Part shown: positions 15,397 through 24,933 of the stretch, piece by piece
How positions within the stretch are numbered: the first letter of the stretch is position 1
How the letters are laid out: the number at the start of each line of letters is the position of its first letter
Source of the DNA: Candidatus Bathyarchaeota archaeon
GTDB lineage: Archaea; Thermoproteota; Bathyarchaeia; Bathyarchaeales; Bathycorpusculaceae
Direction: 5' to 3'
NCBI GenBank assembly: GCA_003141855.1
Contig: PLNS01000026.1
Location: forward strand, 1-61,751
DNA: 61,751 bases
The notes under the pieces: model-generated
What the model was told of the DNA's origin: nothing
Seen by the model: the letters and a program-made list of their open reading frames with translations, nothing else
Database searches by the model: none
Translations under genes and position numbers: made by a program

Positions 15397-18102
15397 TTAT
15401 GGTCGTTTTCTAAGGACCAAGATGATCAATAGACCAACGACTATTATGGCTACGAGTAGACCTGCGATTGCTGGGACGAAGTATAGGTCAGCGGTTGATT
15501 GTGGAGGTTGTGTTGGTGCAACGGTTGCTGTTGGTGCTTCACTTGCATAGAATGAGGTGCCTGCGGACGATGGATAGTATGATTCTGAACCTGCAAAGCT
15601 AGCGGTGACAGTGTATGCGCCTGATATGTCAGGTGTCCATGTGAAAGAGAAAGTACCGTCTGCGTTGCTGGTAGTAGTGCCGATTTGTCTGGAGTTGCCG
15701 TTGGAGTCAATTACGCTTATGGCAACTGGAACGCCAGTTGTGTTGGTTGGCTTTGGTTGCTGCATGTAAACGTATTCCATCCATGCGCTTTGGCTTGCGT
15801 CAGAAACAGCTGGAACACCATATGGGAAGTTTGCAGCTGGTGCTTCTTGTTTTGTGCCTGCAGAAATGTCAGTTATTGTGCCTCTTATCGTAATTGGGGT
15901 GGCAGTTGTAACGCCGACTTCAGGTGCAGTAACAGTCATAGCGCTTGGACCTTTGGCATAGGAGTATAATTGGTTGTCATATGCGTTCAACACTGTCACA
16001 ACGCCATCTACGATAGTAGCAGAGTTTGTAACGTCAAAGCCCAATATGCTCCATATCAACGATCCGTCAGTAGTGTTTAGTGCTAGTTGCTTTGCTCCGC
16101 GGAACAGTGGTGGACTGTATTCATGACCAACGTTAAGGAAGTACACTCCGTTTCCAGAAACAGACCCACCGCTAAAGACCCAAAGTGGCCACACACCATA
16201 AGGTGTGTCAGACCCTGCTTCGCCAATGAGTTTGTTAGTGCTGGTATACCAGAGTTCGTGTCCTGTCGCTGCGTCAATAGCCCATACGTCGCCTCCGAAG
16301 CCCATGATGTAAAGTGTGCCATTAGCAAGTTCTGTTTGGTAGCCGCCGATGCTGTCGTAAGGATCTGGAACAGGGTAATTGCCATTGTCACCTGTGAGTT
16401 GTGTTGGGCCCCATACCAGTTTTCCTGTATTCAAACTGTAAGCTCTCATTATGCCCTCGGCTGATTGTATGTAGAAATACATTCCGTAGCCAACTTTAGT
16501 AATTGAGTCTCTTGTGAATGGTGTCAGTGTTCGATTTTCGATCCATAGTTGTTCTCCTGTTGTTGCGCTGTATGCTGCGTCAATTTGGTAGCCGATGTTG
16601 AAATACGAGGCGCCTACGGCAGTCATAAGGACTACGCCGCTGTTGACGTTGTTAATTGACAGTTGGGCTGTTACAATGTTGCCTGAGAGGTCAGTAGTGC
16701 TTATCAGAGGATTACCTGAAATGTTTGTTGCTACTGGTTTTGACCATACTACTCCGCGTTGGAAGTTAATAACGGAGGTTTGTCCTGGTCGCCAGCTCCA
16801 ACTTGCAACAGTTGTTCCGGGTATGAATTGCGAGTTGGGGTAGAAAATCGCTTGTGTTGAGTTCCACATGTTCAGCGTTGGTGCATTGTATGCATTAGCA
16901 GTACTGGAGTTAACGTAGTAGCCAATCAGATTTCCGCCGTTATCTTCCGTGAGTGTCATTGAAGTGCCGTTGACAATGCTTAGTATGTAGGTTCCAGTCG
17001 AAGCATCAAACATGTTATATGTAGTTGATTGTGATTGAGTCGCGATTCCTGCTGGGGTTCCGGTGCTCCATAGGTATGCGATGTTTCCATACTGGTTGGG
17101 GTTTACCATGTCGAGTAATTGGCCGCATCGTAGAACGGTTACTATTCCTTGCGATGTTAGGGCAGTTTGCGCTGGATTTCCACCGCCGAGATTGGCGGCA
17201 TTGTTAGTCCAAATTGTTTCTCCTGTCTTTAGGTTTAATGCAGTCCAACCTGTAGGATTATTTATGCTTGTTGGGTAATTAGTGTAGTACATTATGCCGT
17301 TCATGATTATTGGTGCCCATTTTGGCTCGTACTGCGAAGTTGAATAGAAATTGCTTGTGTCAGTGCCTCCGAATTCTCCTCCAGTTAAGCCTCCGAACGC
17401 TACGGGCTTTGTCCAGATTAGGTGAGGAGCAAGTGGCGCATCAGAGTAGGGATTATAGCTTCCAGTGTTATTGTACCGTCCAGTGTTAGCAAATGAATGT
17501 ATACCAAACCCTAGCCAGTTCCCAGATATAGTAGACCATACACCGTTCCCCGATTGTATTGGACGAGCCCAATAGCTTGTTGGAAGTGGATTTGTCGGAA
17601 TAGCGGGTACTGGATCCTGTTGCACTGTAAGGTGTGCTGTTTCGCTGGTGGCAGGCTTAAAGTAATCGCCAATGTATGCGTTAGTTTGCGATGCCCCATT
17701 TGCGCCTGGCATTGTTTCACCTGGAAAGTTGAATACGAAAGAGTAGTTGCCGAGTTGGGTAGGCGTGTACAACGTGTATGTTCCACCTGTGTCATCAGAT
17801 GTAAACGGCCCTAGCGTTTCTTTAGTTCCATCAGGTCGTGTAATTGTCACGTTATAATTGTGCCATCTATCTCCAACTGCTCCAGCAGCTGTTGGTGGGG
17901 GGATTTGTATCCACATGCCAATGGTGATTGTTTGGCCGAGACCTGCAGGGTTAGGTGAAACGTTAACGTAGGCATACGTTGGAATTTGCCATGCTGGTGT
18001 ATGTGCGTTAGCATTTGGTACTAGCATCATTGAAGCTCCCATAGAGATTGTTAAAATTGCTGCAATCATAATAGCCATAGTTTTATTTTTTAGATTTTGC
18101 AT
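15397..18102 (-). CDS. Secreted, membrane-anchored PQQ-type beta-propeller protein
   Basis: 901 residues. An N-terminal signal sequence (NKTMAIMIAAILTISMGASM ending near NANA) is followed by an Ig-like segment to about residue 165. A long propeller region then carries repeated units of the PQQ/YVTN type (for example GWTALNLKTGETIWTNN, YAIDAATGHELWYTS-like and SLNTGKLVWGPTQL). A further Ig-like domain, a Thr/Pro/Gln stalk, and one C-terminal helix with a basic end (LIILVLRKRP) follow. It is probably cell-surface. It lies between the two AOR loci but no functional link is shown. Confidence 0.85.
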   Translation of the reverse strand: MQNLKNKTMAIMIAAILTISMGASMMLVPNANAHTPAWQIPTYAYVNVSPNPAGLGQTITIGMWIQIPPPTAAGAVGDRWHNYNVTITRPDGTKETLGPFTSDDTGGTYTLYTPTQLGNYSFVFNFPGETMPGANGASQTNAYIGDYFKPATSETAHLTVQQDPVPAIPTNPLPTSYWARPIQSGNGVWSTISGNWLGFGIHSFANTGRYNNTGSYNPYSDAPLAPHLIWTKPVAFGGLTGGEFGGTDTSNFYSTSQYEPKWAPIIMNGIMYYTNYPTSINNPTGWTALNLKTGETIWTNNAANLGGGNPAQTALTSQGIVTVLRCGQLLDMVNPNQYGNIAYLWSTGTPAGIATQSQSTTYNMFDASTGTYILSIVNGTSMTLTEDNGGNLIGYYVNSSTANAYNAPTLNMWNSTQAIFYPNSQFIPGTTVASWSWRPGQTSVINFQRGVVWSKPVATNISGNPLISTTDLSGNIVTAQLSINNVNSGVVLMTAVGASYFNIGYQIDAAYSATTGEQLWIENRTLTPFTRDSITKVGYGMYFYIQSAEGIMRAYSLNTGKLVWGPTQLTGDNGNYPVPDPYDSIGGYQTELANGTLYIMGFGGDVWAIDAATGHELWYTSTNKLIGEAGSDTPYGVWPLWVFSGGSVSGNGVYFLNVGHEYSPPLFRGAKQLALNTTDGSLIWSILGFDVTNSATIVDGVVTVLNAYDNQLYSYAKGPSAMTVTAPEVGVTTATPITIRGTITDISAGTKQEAPAANFPYGVPAVSDASQSAWMEYVYMQQPKPTNTTGVPVAISVIDSNGNSRQIGTTTSNADGTFSFTWTPDISGAYTVTASFAGSESYYPSSAGTSFYASEAPTATVAPTQPPQSTADLYFVPAIAGLLVAIIVVGLLIILVLRKRP

Positions 18103-18342
18103 TTTTTTTTCTTTCCTTTTAATTTATTCCTTGGGCAAGGAATATCAAAAAAATATGCGCTTGCCTAGCAGTTTCATACTCCAGTTTGACTTATATAACT
18201 TGCTGTAAGCCACCACTGACAAAAATTTAGAGCTAAATTATTTGATGATGAAAAGGTAACAACCCAAGATAGCGCTAAAATCAAAAGGTTTAAAATTGCT
18301 AGAAACAAAAAAAGATGCGCTAAAAAAAGCGCTAAACTGAGC

Positions 18343-18876
18343 TTATTGGGATTTGTTGGCTTCTTCTGCTGTTTGGAACAGGTTCTTGACAGCTTTCTGT
18401 CGGTATTTCTGTGCCAGTGTTTCTGCGGTAACGAATGTTAAGGCTTCTTCTGGGCACCATTTGACGCATTGGGGCTCTTTGGTTTCGTTGTCTGTGCAGC
18501 TGTTGCAGGTGAATACTACTTTCTTTTCTGGATGCATGTTCATGGCGCCGAATTGGCATGCGCTGATGCACCACCCGCAGCCGTTGCAAGCGTTTTCGTC
18601 AACGCGGATTATGCCGCTGTCCTCTTCCTGTGTGAGTGCATCTCGTGGGCAAGCAGCTACGCATGCGGGGTCTTCACAGTGCCTGCAGGTAACTGCAAGG
18701 TTGATTAGTGGTCCGAGGCGCATGGCGCGTATGCGTGATTTGTTCGGGTTGAAGGTTTTCTCGTTAACCATGCTGCAGGCGTATTCGCAGACTACGCAGC
18801 CGATGCATTTGTCGGGGTCGGCTGTTACGAATTTTCTGTCTTGGGGGCGTACCATTTTAGTTTCCTCCTTTAGCAA
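18343..18876 (-). CDS. AOR-associated polyferredoxin 2
   Basis: 177 residues with four [4Fe-4S] motifs: CIGCVVCEYAC near residue 24, CRHCEDPACVAACP near 62, CNGCGWCISACQ near 95, and CNSCTDNETKEPQCVKWCP near 122. It is a close paralog of 10835-11329 and overlaps the 3' end of AOR 2 by 20 nt, indicating translational coupling. It is the probable electron carrier of AOR 2. Confidence 0.92.
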   Translation of the reverse strand: MLKEETKMVRPQDRKFVTADPDKCIGCVVCEYACSMVNEKTFNPNKSRIRAMRLGPLINLAVTCRHCEDPACVAACPRDALTQEEDSGIIRVDENACNGCGWCISACQFGAMNMHPEKKVVFTCNSCTDNETKEPQCVKWCPEEALTFVTAETLAQKYRQKAVKNLFQTAEEANKSQ

Positions 18877-20737
18877 CTTTCATTGCATCCTCGGCAATGT
18901 AGGCTAAGTCGCCTAACCCTAACTGTTTTAGGCGTTCAACCGTCGGGATACCATCAGCTGTCCATCCTCTTGAAGCATAATAGTCGTCTAAGCCGATTGC
19001 CATTTCTTCATCGCTTACGCAGACGCCTTTGGCTGGTCCCTCATCGGGCACTGGGAAATTCTTTATCTTGTAGGGTACATCGTCGAATTTGCGTGTGCCT
19101 TTGCCTTCGCGTATGTTGAAGAGTCGCGCTAAGTTTTCGATTCTGTCACCGTCTTGAGTCATTTCTTCAGGAGTAATCGGTATGCCTGTGGCTAAAGTGT
19201 AATAGTTTGCCAGGTCTTTCCAGCCGTCGTAGTATGTGCCTCTGCTGAACTTGCAGACGATGAGTGAGTCGATGATGTTGTACATGTGGCTCTCGTCGGT
19301 AATCATTTTGCCTCTGCCTTTCTCGATCTTGAAGCGGTTCACTTTTCCCTTTACGTCAGGTGAGTAAGCGCCGTTTCTGAGGTGGCAGGCGCCTCGGAAT
19401 GATACTGAGAATCCTAATGCTGCAGTCTTTAGGGTTCTTAGGTCGTAGCCTGGAAGTTCTAAGCCTTTGATGTGGCAAGCGTACTTGTATGCGTCTCCGC
19501 CGATTAATTCAGCTGCTTTCGCAACACCCTCAGCTAGAATGTTGCCAAGCCAGCCTTCTCGTTTACCAATCTTGTGGATAATTGCGATTAAGGCTTCTGC
19601 GTTGCCGAATTTGAGGTCGATTCCGTCGGTTTGTTCCTTGGTGATTATGCCGTGCTCATAGAGGTCCATCGCGAACGCGACGACTACGCCGATTGAGATG
19701 CCGTCCATGCCGTATTCGTTTACGATGCGCATGGCTTCAATTATTGCATCTAAGCGGTCAACACCGCAAAGTGGTCCCATGCTCCAGAGGCACTCGAACT
19801 CTAATCGTGAAGTTGAACCTTTGTATGGTCCTTCAGGAACAACTGCAATGTGGTCGCAACGCATACCGCAAGTTGCACAACCCACGATTTTCTTAACATA
19901 ATGTTCGTTTAGGTATTCGCCGCTGACTTTGTTGGCGCCTTCAAAAGTGGCATTCGTCCAGTTCCTCGTCGCCAAAGCTGACAACGAGTTTAGGACCAAG
20001 ACGTTTTCGGGTGTGCCCAAGGTCTTGTATTTCTTGGTTGCTGGACCCTTCATGCGTTCATGAATCATCTTTATGTATTCTTTGAAGCCTTCCATGTTGG
20101 CTACGTTAACGTCTTTTGTTCCGCGGACAGCGACTGCCTTGAGGTTTTTGGAGCCCATCACTGCGCCCATGCCTGTGCGTCCGATGGCTCGGAACTCATC
20201 GTTTATGATTGCTGCAAACCTGCAGAGTTTTTCGCCTGCTTCACCGATTGCTGACACACGAATATAGAAGTCTCCGAGTTCATCTCGGATTTTGTTATCT
20301 GTATCATTAACGGTGGCGTTCTTCAGGTATTCAGCGTTTCGAATTTCAACTTTGTCATCGTCAATCCAAAGGTAAGACAGTTTGGGTGCTTTACCAGTAA
20401 TTATTACGGCGTCGTATCCTGCGCGTTTCAGGTCAGGACCGAAAAATCCGTGTGCTTTAGATTCACCGACTCCGCCAGTGGCAGGTGACTTGGAAACCAC
20501 AGCATAACCGTTGCCGGCTGTTGGACCCATGGTGCCACTGAGTGGACCCGTACAGTAGATTATTGGGTTGTCTGGGTGGAAGGCGTCTGTGCCTGGTTTT
20601 GAATTGTCCATAAGCAAGCGGATGCCTAAGCCTATGCCGCCGATGTAGCTTTTAGCCATCTCTTCACTTAATGGCTCGGTTTTTGTTTCTCCTGTCGTGA
20701 GGTTAACATGTAAAATTTTTCCCGCGTAAGCAAACAT
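18857..20737 (-). CDS. aor: Aldehyde:ferredoxin oxidoreductase 2
   Basis: 626 residues and full length. N terminus YAGKILHVNLTTGETKTEPL; cluster ligands CATCGMRC near residue 292; fourth Cys in DSLIVCKFSRG; tungstopterin region GMGAVMGSKNLKAVAVRGT; RGACHLRNGAY. It diverges from AOR 1 enough to suggest a different aldehyde range, but the two share gene order and promoter sequence. The start is ATG 20737 with a purine-rich leader. Confidence 0.95.
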   Translation of the reverse strand: MFAYAGKILHVNLTTGETKTEPLSEEMAKSYIGGIGLGIRLLMDNSKPGTDAFHPDNPIIYCTGPLSGTMGPTAGNGYAVVSKSPATGGVGESKAHGFFGPDLKRAGYDAVIITGKAPKLSYLWIDDDKVEIRNAEYLKNATVNDTDNKIRDELGDFYIRVSAIGEAGEKLCRFAAIINDEFRAIGRTGMGAVMGSKNLKAVAVRGTKDVNVANMEGFKEYIKMIHERMKGPATKKYKTLGTPENVLVLNSLSALATRNWTNATFEGANKVSGEYLNEHYVKKIVGCATCGMRCDHIAVVPEGPYKGSTSRLEFECLWSMGPLCGVDRLDAIIEAMRIVNEYGMDGISIGVVVAFAMDLYEHGIITKEQTDGIDLKFGNAEALIAIIHKIGKREGWLGNILAEGVAKAAELIGGDAYKYACHIKGLELPGYDLRTLKTAALGFSVSFRGACHLRNGAYSPDVKGKVNRFKIEKGRGKMITDESHMYNIIDSLIVCKFSRGTYYDGWKDLANYYTLATGIPITPEEMTQDGDRIENLARLFNIREGKGTRKFDDVPYKIKNFPVPDEGPAKGVCVSDEEMAIGLDDYYASRGWTADGIPTVERLKQLGLGDLAYIAEDAMKVAKGGN

Positions 20738-20782
20738 GCTTTTTTTCCCCCAATCTTGTTAAGGTTAAAAGGCAAGTGAAAA

Positions 20783-20799
20783 GTATATTAAGTTAATGG
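20783..20799 (-). promoter_or_regulatory. Promoter of AOR operon 2
   Basis: On the minus strand CCATTAACTTAATATAC, matching the AOR 1 upstream element (13234-13251) and at the same distance from the start codon. Confidence 0.55.
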
Positions 20800-20945
20800 C
20801 AGTTTCGTTTAAAAAACACGGTTAAATCCGACTTGTTTTTCGTTACATAACGCAATAAACAACCTCTCCAAAAACAACCCAAACCACACGTGAAAGCGAA
20901 AACTTAAACCAACCCAAACCCTTTCCCATAGCAGGCGAAAAAAAT

Positions 20946-21998
20946 TTGAAGCGAACCGACGCCCTAAAACAATCAGCAGCCAAACAGGGCAAACCATCCG
21001 ACTTCCTCATCTTCAACCAAACCAACCTAACCTACTTCACGGGTTTTTCAGGAGCAACAGCACTATTAATCCCCGAACAAGGCGAAAATGTGCTTTACGT
21101 TTCAGGAGTCAACTATGAACAGGCCAAAGCAGAAGCCAAAGGCTTAACCGTGGAACTCTTAAAACGGGGCGAGAATTTAATGGAAAAAATCGCTAAACAA
21201 GCCCCAGCCAAAAAATTCGCGGTCGACGCATTGCCAGTTGAGAGTTGGCGTGCCCTTGCCAAAGCAGTCGGCGGAGAAGAAAACCTCCAACCAGCAAGCG
21301 CCCTAATCCGCGATCTCCGCAAAACCAAAAGCCAAGAAGAAATCCAGCTTATCCGTGAAGCCTGCAAGCTGGCGAACATCGGCATGAAAGTGGCTTCTGA
21401 AACCGTCCGATCGGGTGTAAAAGAGAAGGATGTGGCAGCGGAAATCGAGTATGCCATGCGCAAGGCGGGCTCGGACGGAACAGCCTTTGAAACCATCGTG
21501 GCTTCAGGCGTTACTTCAGCGTTCCCCCATGGCAGCAACTTGGAAAAAACCATCTGTAAAGGGGATTTGGTGGTGGTTGATTTAGGCGCAACATACAGGT
21601 TCTACCGCTCAGACATAACCCGAACCTTCATCGCTGGAAAAGCCTCAGAGAAACAAACAAGAATCTACGAAACCGTCAAGTTGGCGCAGCAAAAAGCCTT
21701 CGAAACCATCAAACATGGCGTTTTAGCAAGCGAGGTTGATTTGGCAGCAAGACAGGTAATTGAGCAAGCTGGGTTTGGCGAGTTTTTTGTCCACAACCTT
21801 GGGCACGGCGTGGGCTTGGAGGTTCATGAAGCACCCATCTTGAGCCCAGAAAGCAAAGACATCTTAATGGTTGGGAACGTGGTGACTGATGAACCGGGAA
21901 TTTACGTACCGGGTTTCGGCGGCGTACGAATCGAAGATACTGTCCTTGTCACCAAAAATGGCGCAGAGATTCTAACCATTGGGCCATGCATGCCGTAG
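20946..21998 (+). CDS. pepQ: M24 family Xaa-Pro dipeptidase/aminopeptidase
   Basis: 350 residues with the creatinase-type N domain and the pita-bread catalytic domain. The five metal ligands are visible: Asp in VVVDLGATYRFYRSDITRTF (two), His in HNLGHGVGLEVHE, Glu in TDEPGIYVPG, and Glu in GGVRIEDTVLV. It removes residues next to proline in the cytosol. The start is TTG 20946 (AATTTGAAGCG). It stands divergent to the AOR 2 operon. Dipeptidase versus aminopeptidase cannot be decided by eye. Confidence 0.92.
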   Translation: MKRTDALKQSAAKQGKPSDFLIFNQTNLTYFTGFSGATALLIPEQGENVLYVSGVNYEQAKAEAKGLTVELLKRGENLMEKIAKQAPAKKFAVDALPVESWRALAKAVGGEENLQPASALIRDLRKTKSQEEIQLIREACKLANIGMKVASETVRSGVKEKDVAAEIEYAMRKAGSDGTAFETIVASGVTSAFPHGSNLEKTICKGDLVVVDLGATYRFYRSDITRTFIAGKASEKQTRIYETVKLAQQKAFETIKHGVLASEVDLAARQVIEQAGFGEFFVHNLGHGVGLEVHEAPILSPESKDILMVGNVVTDEPGIYVPGFGGVRIEDTVLVTKNGAEILTIGPCMP

Positions 21999-22046
21999 GA
22001 TAAACTAAATTAGCCTCAACGCATTTTTCTATTTGAGAGTGTTTTT

Positions 22047-22613
22047 GTGATTAATAATCCAGCAATAATACTTGTGGATGTTCAGAACGATTTTTTCACT
22101 GGACCCCTAAAAATCAAAAGAGTCATCAACATAGTTGAGCCGTTGCAACGGCTTGTCGTGGCTGCACGCAAAAACGATGTTCCAGTCATCTACAGCATTG
22201 ACGCTCACTACCCCCAAGACGTTGAGGTTGTTCGGAAATGGGGCAGCCACGCCATAAAAGGCACCCAGGGCGCACAGGTCATTGATGACCTCAAACCTGA
22301 AGACGGCAAAGACTACATCGTTGAAAAGCGGACTTACAGCGGCTTCTACGAAACAGGCTTAGACCCGCTTCTGCGTAGCCTCTACAAGGGTGAAGGCGTA
22401 AAAACGGTGGTTCTGGGCGGCTTACATACCAACATGTGCATAAGACACACCTCAGCTGACGCCTTTTTCCGCGGCTACCAAATCGTAATCGCAAAGGACG
22501 GCGTGGAAGCATTTACAGTTGAAGACCACGAACAAGGACTCAAATATTTAGAGTACGTATACAACGCTAAAGTAATGATGACTAATGAAATAATCCAAGA
22601 AATAGTGAAATAA
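22047..22613 (+). CDS. Isochorismatase-like cysteine hydrolase (nicotinamidase-like)
   Basis: 188 residues from GTG. The catalytic triad is visible: Asp in LVDVQNDFF, Lys in VEKRTYSGF, Cys in GGLHTNMCIRHTSADAF. The metal-site pair appears in SIDAHYPQD. This layout is that of nicotinamidase (nicotinamide to nicotinate in NAD salvage) and related cysteine hydrolases; the true substrate is inferred. It lies 48 nt after the M24 peptidase and is probably co-transcribed. Confidence 0.88.
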   Translation: MINNPAIILVDVQNDFFTGPLKIKRVINIVEPLQRLVVAARKNDVPVIYSIDAHYPQDVEVVRKWGSHAIKGTQGAQVIDDLKPEDGKDYIVEKRTYSGFYETGLDPLLRSLYKGEGVKTVVLGGLHTNMCIRHTSADAFFRGYQIVIAKDGVEAFTVEDHEQGLKYLEYVYNAKVMMTNEIIQEIVK

Positions 22614-22617
22614 GATG

Positions 22618-22905
22618 TTAAGTTAATTTTTGGAAACGCACTTTTCCAATGTGTTGAAGAATCCATTTTACCAGTTGATCATAGGTTTCAGCGCCCAACT
22701 TTGTCAGTACAACATCGCCGCTTGAATCGAACTCAACAAACCCCTTCTGCGCCATCCAATCTAAGTATTTAACCAGTCGGTCGTACGATAACCCTGTGGC
22801 AGTGGCAAGAGCGGTTTTATTCATTTTGTTCTTTTCTTTCAGAGTCTTAATGACTCTTGCCAAAACGTACAGGTCAGGCTTGGAAATCGGCTCTCCTGAA
22901 TTCAT
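22618..22905 (-). CDS. Small winged-helix protein
   Basis: 95 residues from ATG 22905. Helix-turn-helix MNKTALATATGLSYDRLVKY, then a wing with VEFDSSGDVVLTKLG. It is the last gene of a four-gene overlapping minus-strand cluster, its start lying 32 nt inside the preceding membrane gene. It could regulate the cluster, or act as the common archaeal single-domain repressor. Confidence 0.75.
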   Translation of the reverse strand: MNSGEPISKPDLYVLARVIKTLKEKNKMNKTALATATGLSYDRLVKYLDWMAQKGFVEFDSSGDVVLTKLGAETYDQLVKWILQHIGKVRFQKLT

Positions 22906-23542
22906 TGTCAAACCACCGAAGCTCCCACAGAAGCGAATCAAGACGCCCAACCTGTTCATACCGATAGCGAAGGTCCTTCACGCTTAAGATCAAAACAAGA
23001 ATAAGAGGAATTACCGTAAGCGAGATGGGGTCAAAGCTCAAATGAATAGTATTTCCCATGAAACTTGACAAAACGATAAACAAAAAGGTGGCAACTAACC
23101 AGTAAGCCAGTATCTTCACGGCTCCATAAAGTGCGAATCCAAGTTTTGCGGATCTTATGTCGCTAAAGATTTTTTCCCAGTTTGTTTCCTGGAGAAGCTT
23201 TATTGCACCTGGCGTTCCCTCGTTCAATATGTTTTTCCATTCCCCAATTCTTACGGAACTCAATTTCTGTCTAACCCAGAGAACCCCTATTATCACTCCA
23301 AAGAAAAGAATTAAGAAATTGAAAAAAGGAAGCGAACCTGAATTCCCCGGAGTAACAAAACCATACCCGTAAAATACGTCCAGCAAATTAACGACAATGT
23401 TTGCTGTCAGTAAAGCGGCTACTGATGCTACAATTATTATTACAAAATCCGCCATGGCACTGACGAGTTCTCGGTATGCTTTAACCTGATCTAATGCCGT
23501 CATGAACTCAGTCATTTTGCTTGAAAGGTTCTCTTCGGTCAA
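22874..23542 (-). CDS. Multi-helix membrane protein, unknown
   Basis: 222 residues with four predicted membrane segments in two pairs (about residues 30-50, 72-90, 140-165 and 172-190), an N-terminal cytosolic helix and a C-terminal charged helix (RRADFQA). It overlaps the stop of 23539-24036 in ATGA fashion. No family recognised. Confidence 0.65.
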   Translation of the reverse strand: MTEENLSSKMTEFMTALDQVKAYRELVSAMADFVIIIVASVAALLTANIVVNLLDVFYGYGFVTPGNSGSLPFFNFLILFFGVIIGVLWVRQKLSSVRIGEWKNILNEGTPGAIKLLQETNWEKIFSDIRSAKLGFALYGAVKILAYWLVATFLFIVLSSFMGNTIHLSFDPISLTVIPLILVLILSVKDLRYRYEQVGRLDSLLWELRWFDNEFRRADFQA

Positions 23543-24036
23543 AATCTAGCACCATACCCCTGAATATTTACCATTGCGTTTCCTTGAACAGTAAACCAAT
23601 AAACTGAAATCGTCGAATAGGGTGGAGCTTTCCAGTCTATGCTAGAGTATTGGTTTTGGAAGATGGTACTGTTTGATAAGGTCTCTACATCTATTGGATG
23701 ATTGTCAGAAATGTTGATTCCTTCAGTTTGAATGGCAACGCTTCCTGGAAGTGGCCCAGTGCTTGGTAAGATTACTGAGAATTTGTAATGCGTTACTGCA
23801 GGTATCTTTGTGTAGGTGCCGTTTGGAAATATCAGCGTCGTATTAGATTGTCCATTGTGGATTTCAGGCATTATGTCAATTTCAACTCTGAGATGGGCAA
23901 ATGCTGCTTTAGAAATTACTACTGTAGTTGAGCCGTCTACCCACGTGTTGGAACTAAGAGAGTGGAATGAGGATAGAACAGCAATTTGGCTTGCAACAAT
24001 TATGATTAATGCTAAGAGCAGCCAGAGTTTTTTCAT
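23539..24036 (-). CDS. Secreted or membrane-anchored beta-sheet protein
   Basis: 165 residues. An N-terminal signal-anchor (KLWLLLALIIIVASQIAVLS) is followed by a beta-rich, Asn/Ser/Thr-rich ectodomain with several N-glycosylation sequons (NTT, NGT, NIS, NST). It overlaps the next membrane gene by 4 nt, so the two are probably made together as a surface complex. No family recognised. Confidence 0.65.
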   Translation of the reverse strand: MKKLWLLLALIIIVASQIAVLSSFHSLSSNTWVDGSTTVVISKAAFAHLRVEIDIMPEIHNGQSNTTLIFPNGTYTKIPAVTHYKFSVILPSTGPLPGSVAIQTEGINISDNHPIDVETLSNSTIFQNQYSSIDWKAPPYSTISVYWFTVQGNAMVNIQGYGARF

Positions 24037-24103
24037 GAATCCTATTTAATGAGACTGTGAATATAAGTCAAACTCACTGCCGAAGAGTATGGAGATTACT
24101 GGC

Positions 24104-24310
24104 TTAGGCTTGTTTTTGGTTGTTTGAAGTAATGGCTGTGCCTATGAGTACTCCTAACCCTAACGCCACGGAAGCCAAAGCGAAGGTTTCGTGGTGAAGG
24201 TCGCTTATCTGGAACCAAACCCCAAAAGTTACCTTTTGCTGATACAGAATCAGAAACGCTAAAACAAAAAATACAGTGGCAACAAGAACGACTACCCACC
24301 GATTATTCAC
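24104..24310 (-). CDS. Two-helix small membrane protein
   Basis: 68 residues: helix one VVVLVATVFFVLAFLILYQQ, a short loop, helix two ALASVALGLGVLIGTAI, and a polar tail. It is the first of the minus-strand membrane cluster, 60 nt downstream of tRNA-Met and in the same direction. Unknown function. Confidence 0.6.
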   Translation of the reverse strand: MNNRWVVVLVATVFFVLAFLILYQQKVTFGVWFQISDLHHETFALASVALGLGVLIGTAITSNNQKQA

Positions 24311-24369
24311 TAAAAATCACCTAACAATAAAATGTAATCGTTAACTAAAATAGTTAAAGGGTGAATTGG

Positions 24370-24443
24370 TGGGCCCGAGGCGATTTGAACACCTGGTCAA
24401 CAGATTATGAGTCTGGCGCTCTACCGGACTGAGCTACGGGCCC
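24370..24443 (-). tRNA. tRNA with CAT anticodon (Met-type)
   Basis: A complete 74-nt cloverleaf on the minus strand. Acceptor GGGCCCG/CGGGCCC, U8-A9, D-stem GCTC/GAGC around AGTCCGGTA, anticodon loop CTCATAA (anticodon CAT), and T-arm with TTCAAAT. The discriminator is A. CCA is not encoded. It is elongator Met or a modified-C Ile2 tRNA; the sequence alone does not separate these. It has no intron. Confidence 0.93.
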
Positions 24444-24611
24444 ACAGCGCTATTCTCTAATATTGCTGTTCCAGTACAGATTTAAACATTTTCCGCCGTT
24501 CAGGGAGCAACCGAACGACCAAGCTGAAAAACGCAGGCATCAGCAAAAGAAAAATTAATTAAGCGTTGGGATTATGCGAGCTTCTTAAACAAAAAGATTA
24601 TTTATGAAAAA

Positions 24612-24872
24612 TTAGGGTGTGCCGAACCATTTCTCAAACCAAGCCGCATACGTTGAGAGGCATTCTTTGCGCCAAGCCGCTTCACCCTCATCTTCCTTCA
24701 CGCAACTGGCAAGCTCTAAATTGTGTGTGAGTTCTGCTTTTGCCTCTTCAAGCAGTGCGCCGACATCGTCGAGCATGTCGTTGCCGCCTGCAGAATAATC
24801 TTTCACAGCCGCCCTCAAAAAAGCCCTTTTTTCCTTAATTAATTCCTCAAGTTTACCTTCAGTCACCATCAT
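24612..24872 (-). CDS. Small helical protein, unknown
   Basis: About 87 residues from ATG 24872 (a longer frame reaches 25007 but would run into the glycosylase gene). Acidic and mostly helical, with two Cys and many Trp/Glu near the end (AAWRKECLSTYAAWFEKWFG). It is downstream of and in line with the OGG1/EF-2 genes. No family recognised. Confidence 0.55.
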   Translation of the reverse strand: MMVTEGKLEELIKEKRAFLRAAVKDYSAGGNDMLDDVGALLEEAKAELTHNLELASCVKEDEGEAAWRKECLSTYAAWFEKWFGTP

Positions 24873-24933
24873 AGCACCTTCTACGCGGAATTGCTTGATT
24901 ATCGGAATTATTATTTGAATGTTTCTTACACGA

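Noticed and set aside
15397-18102. Quinoprotein dehydrogenase function
   Set aside because: The propeller repeats are PQQ-like in sequence, but catalytic calcium/PQQ-site residues could not be identified and the protein is anchored outside the cell. It is kept as a propeller of unknown role.
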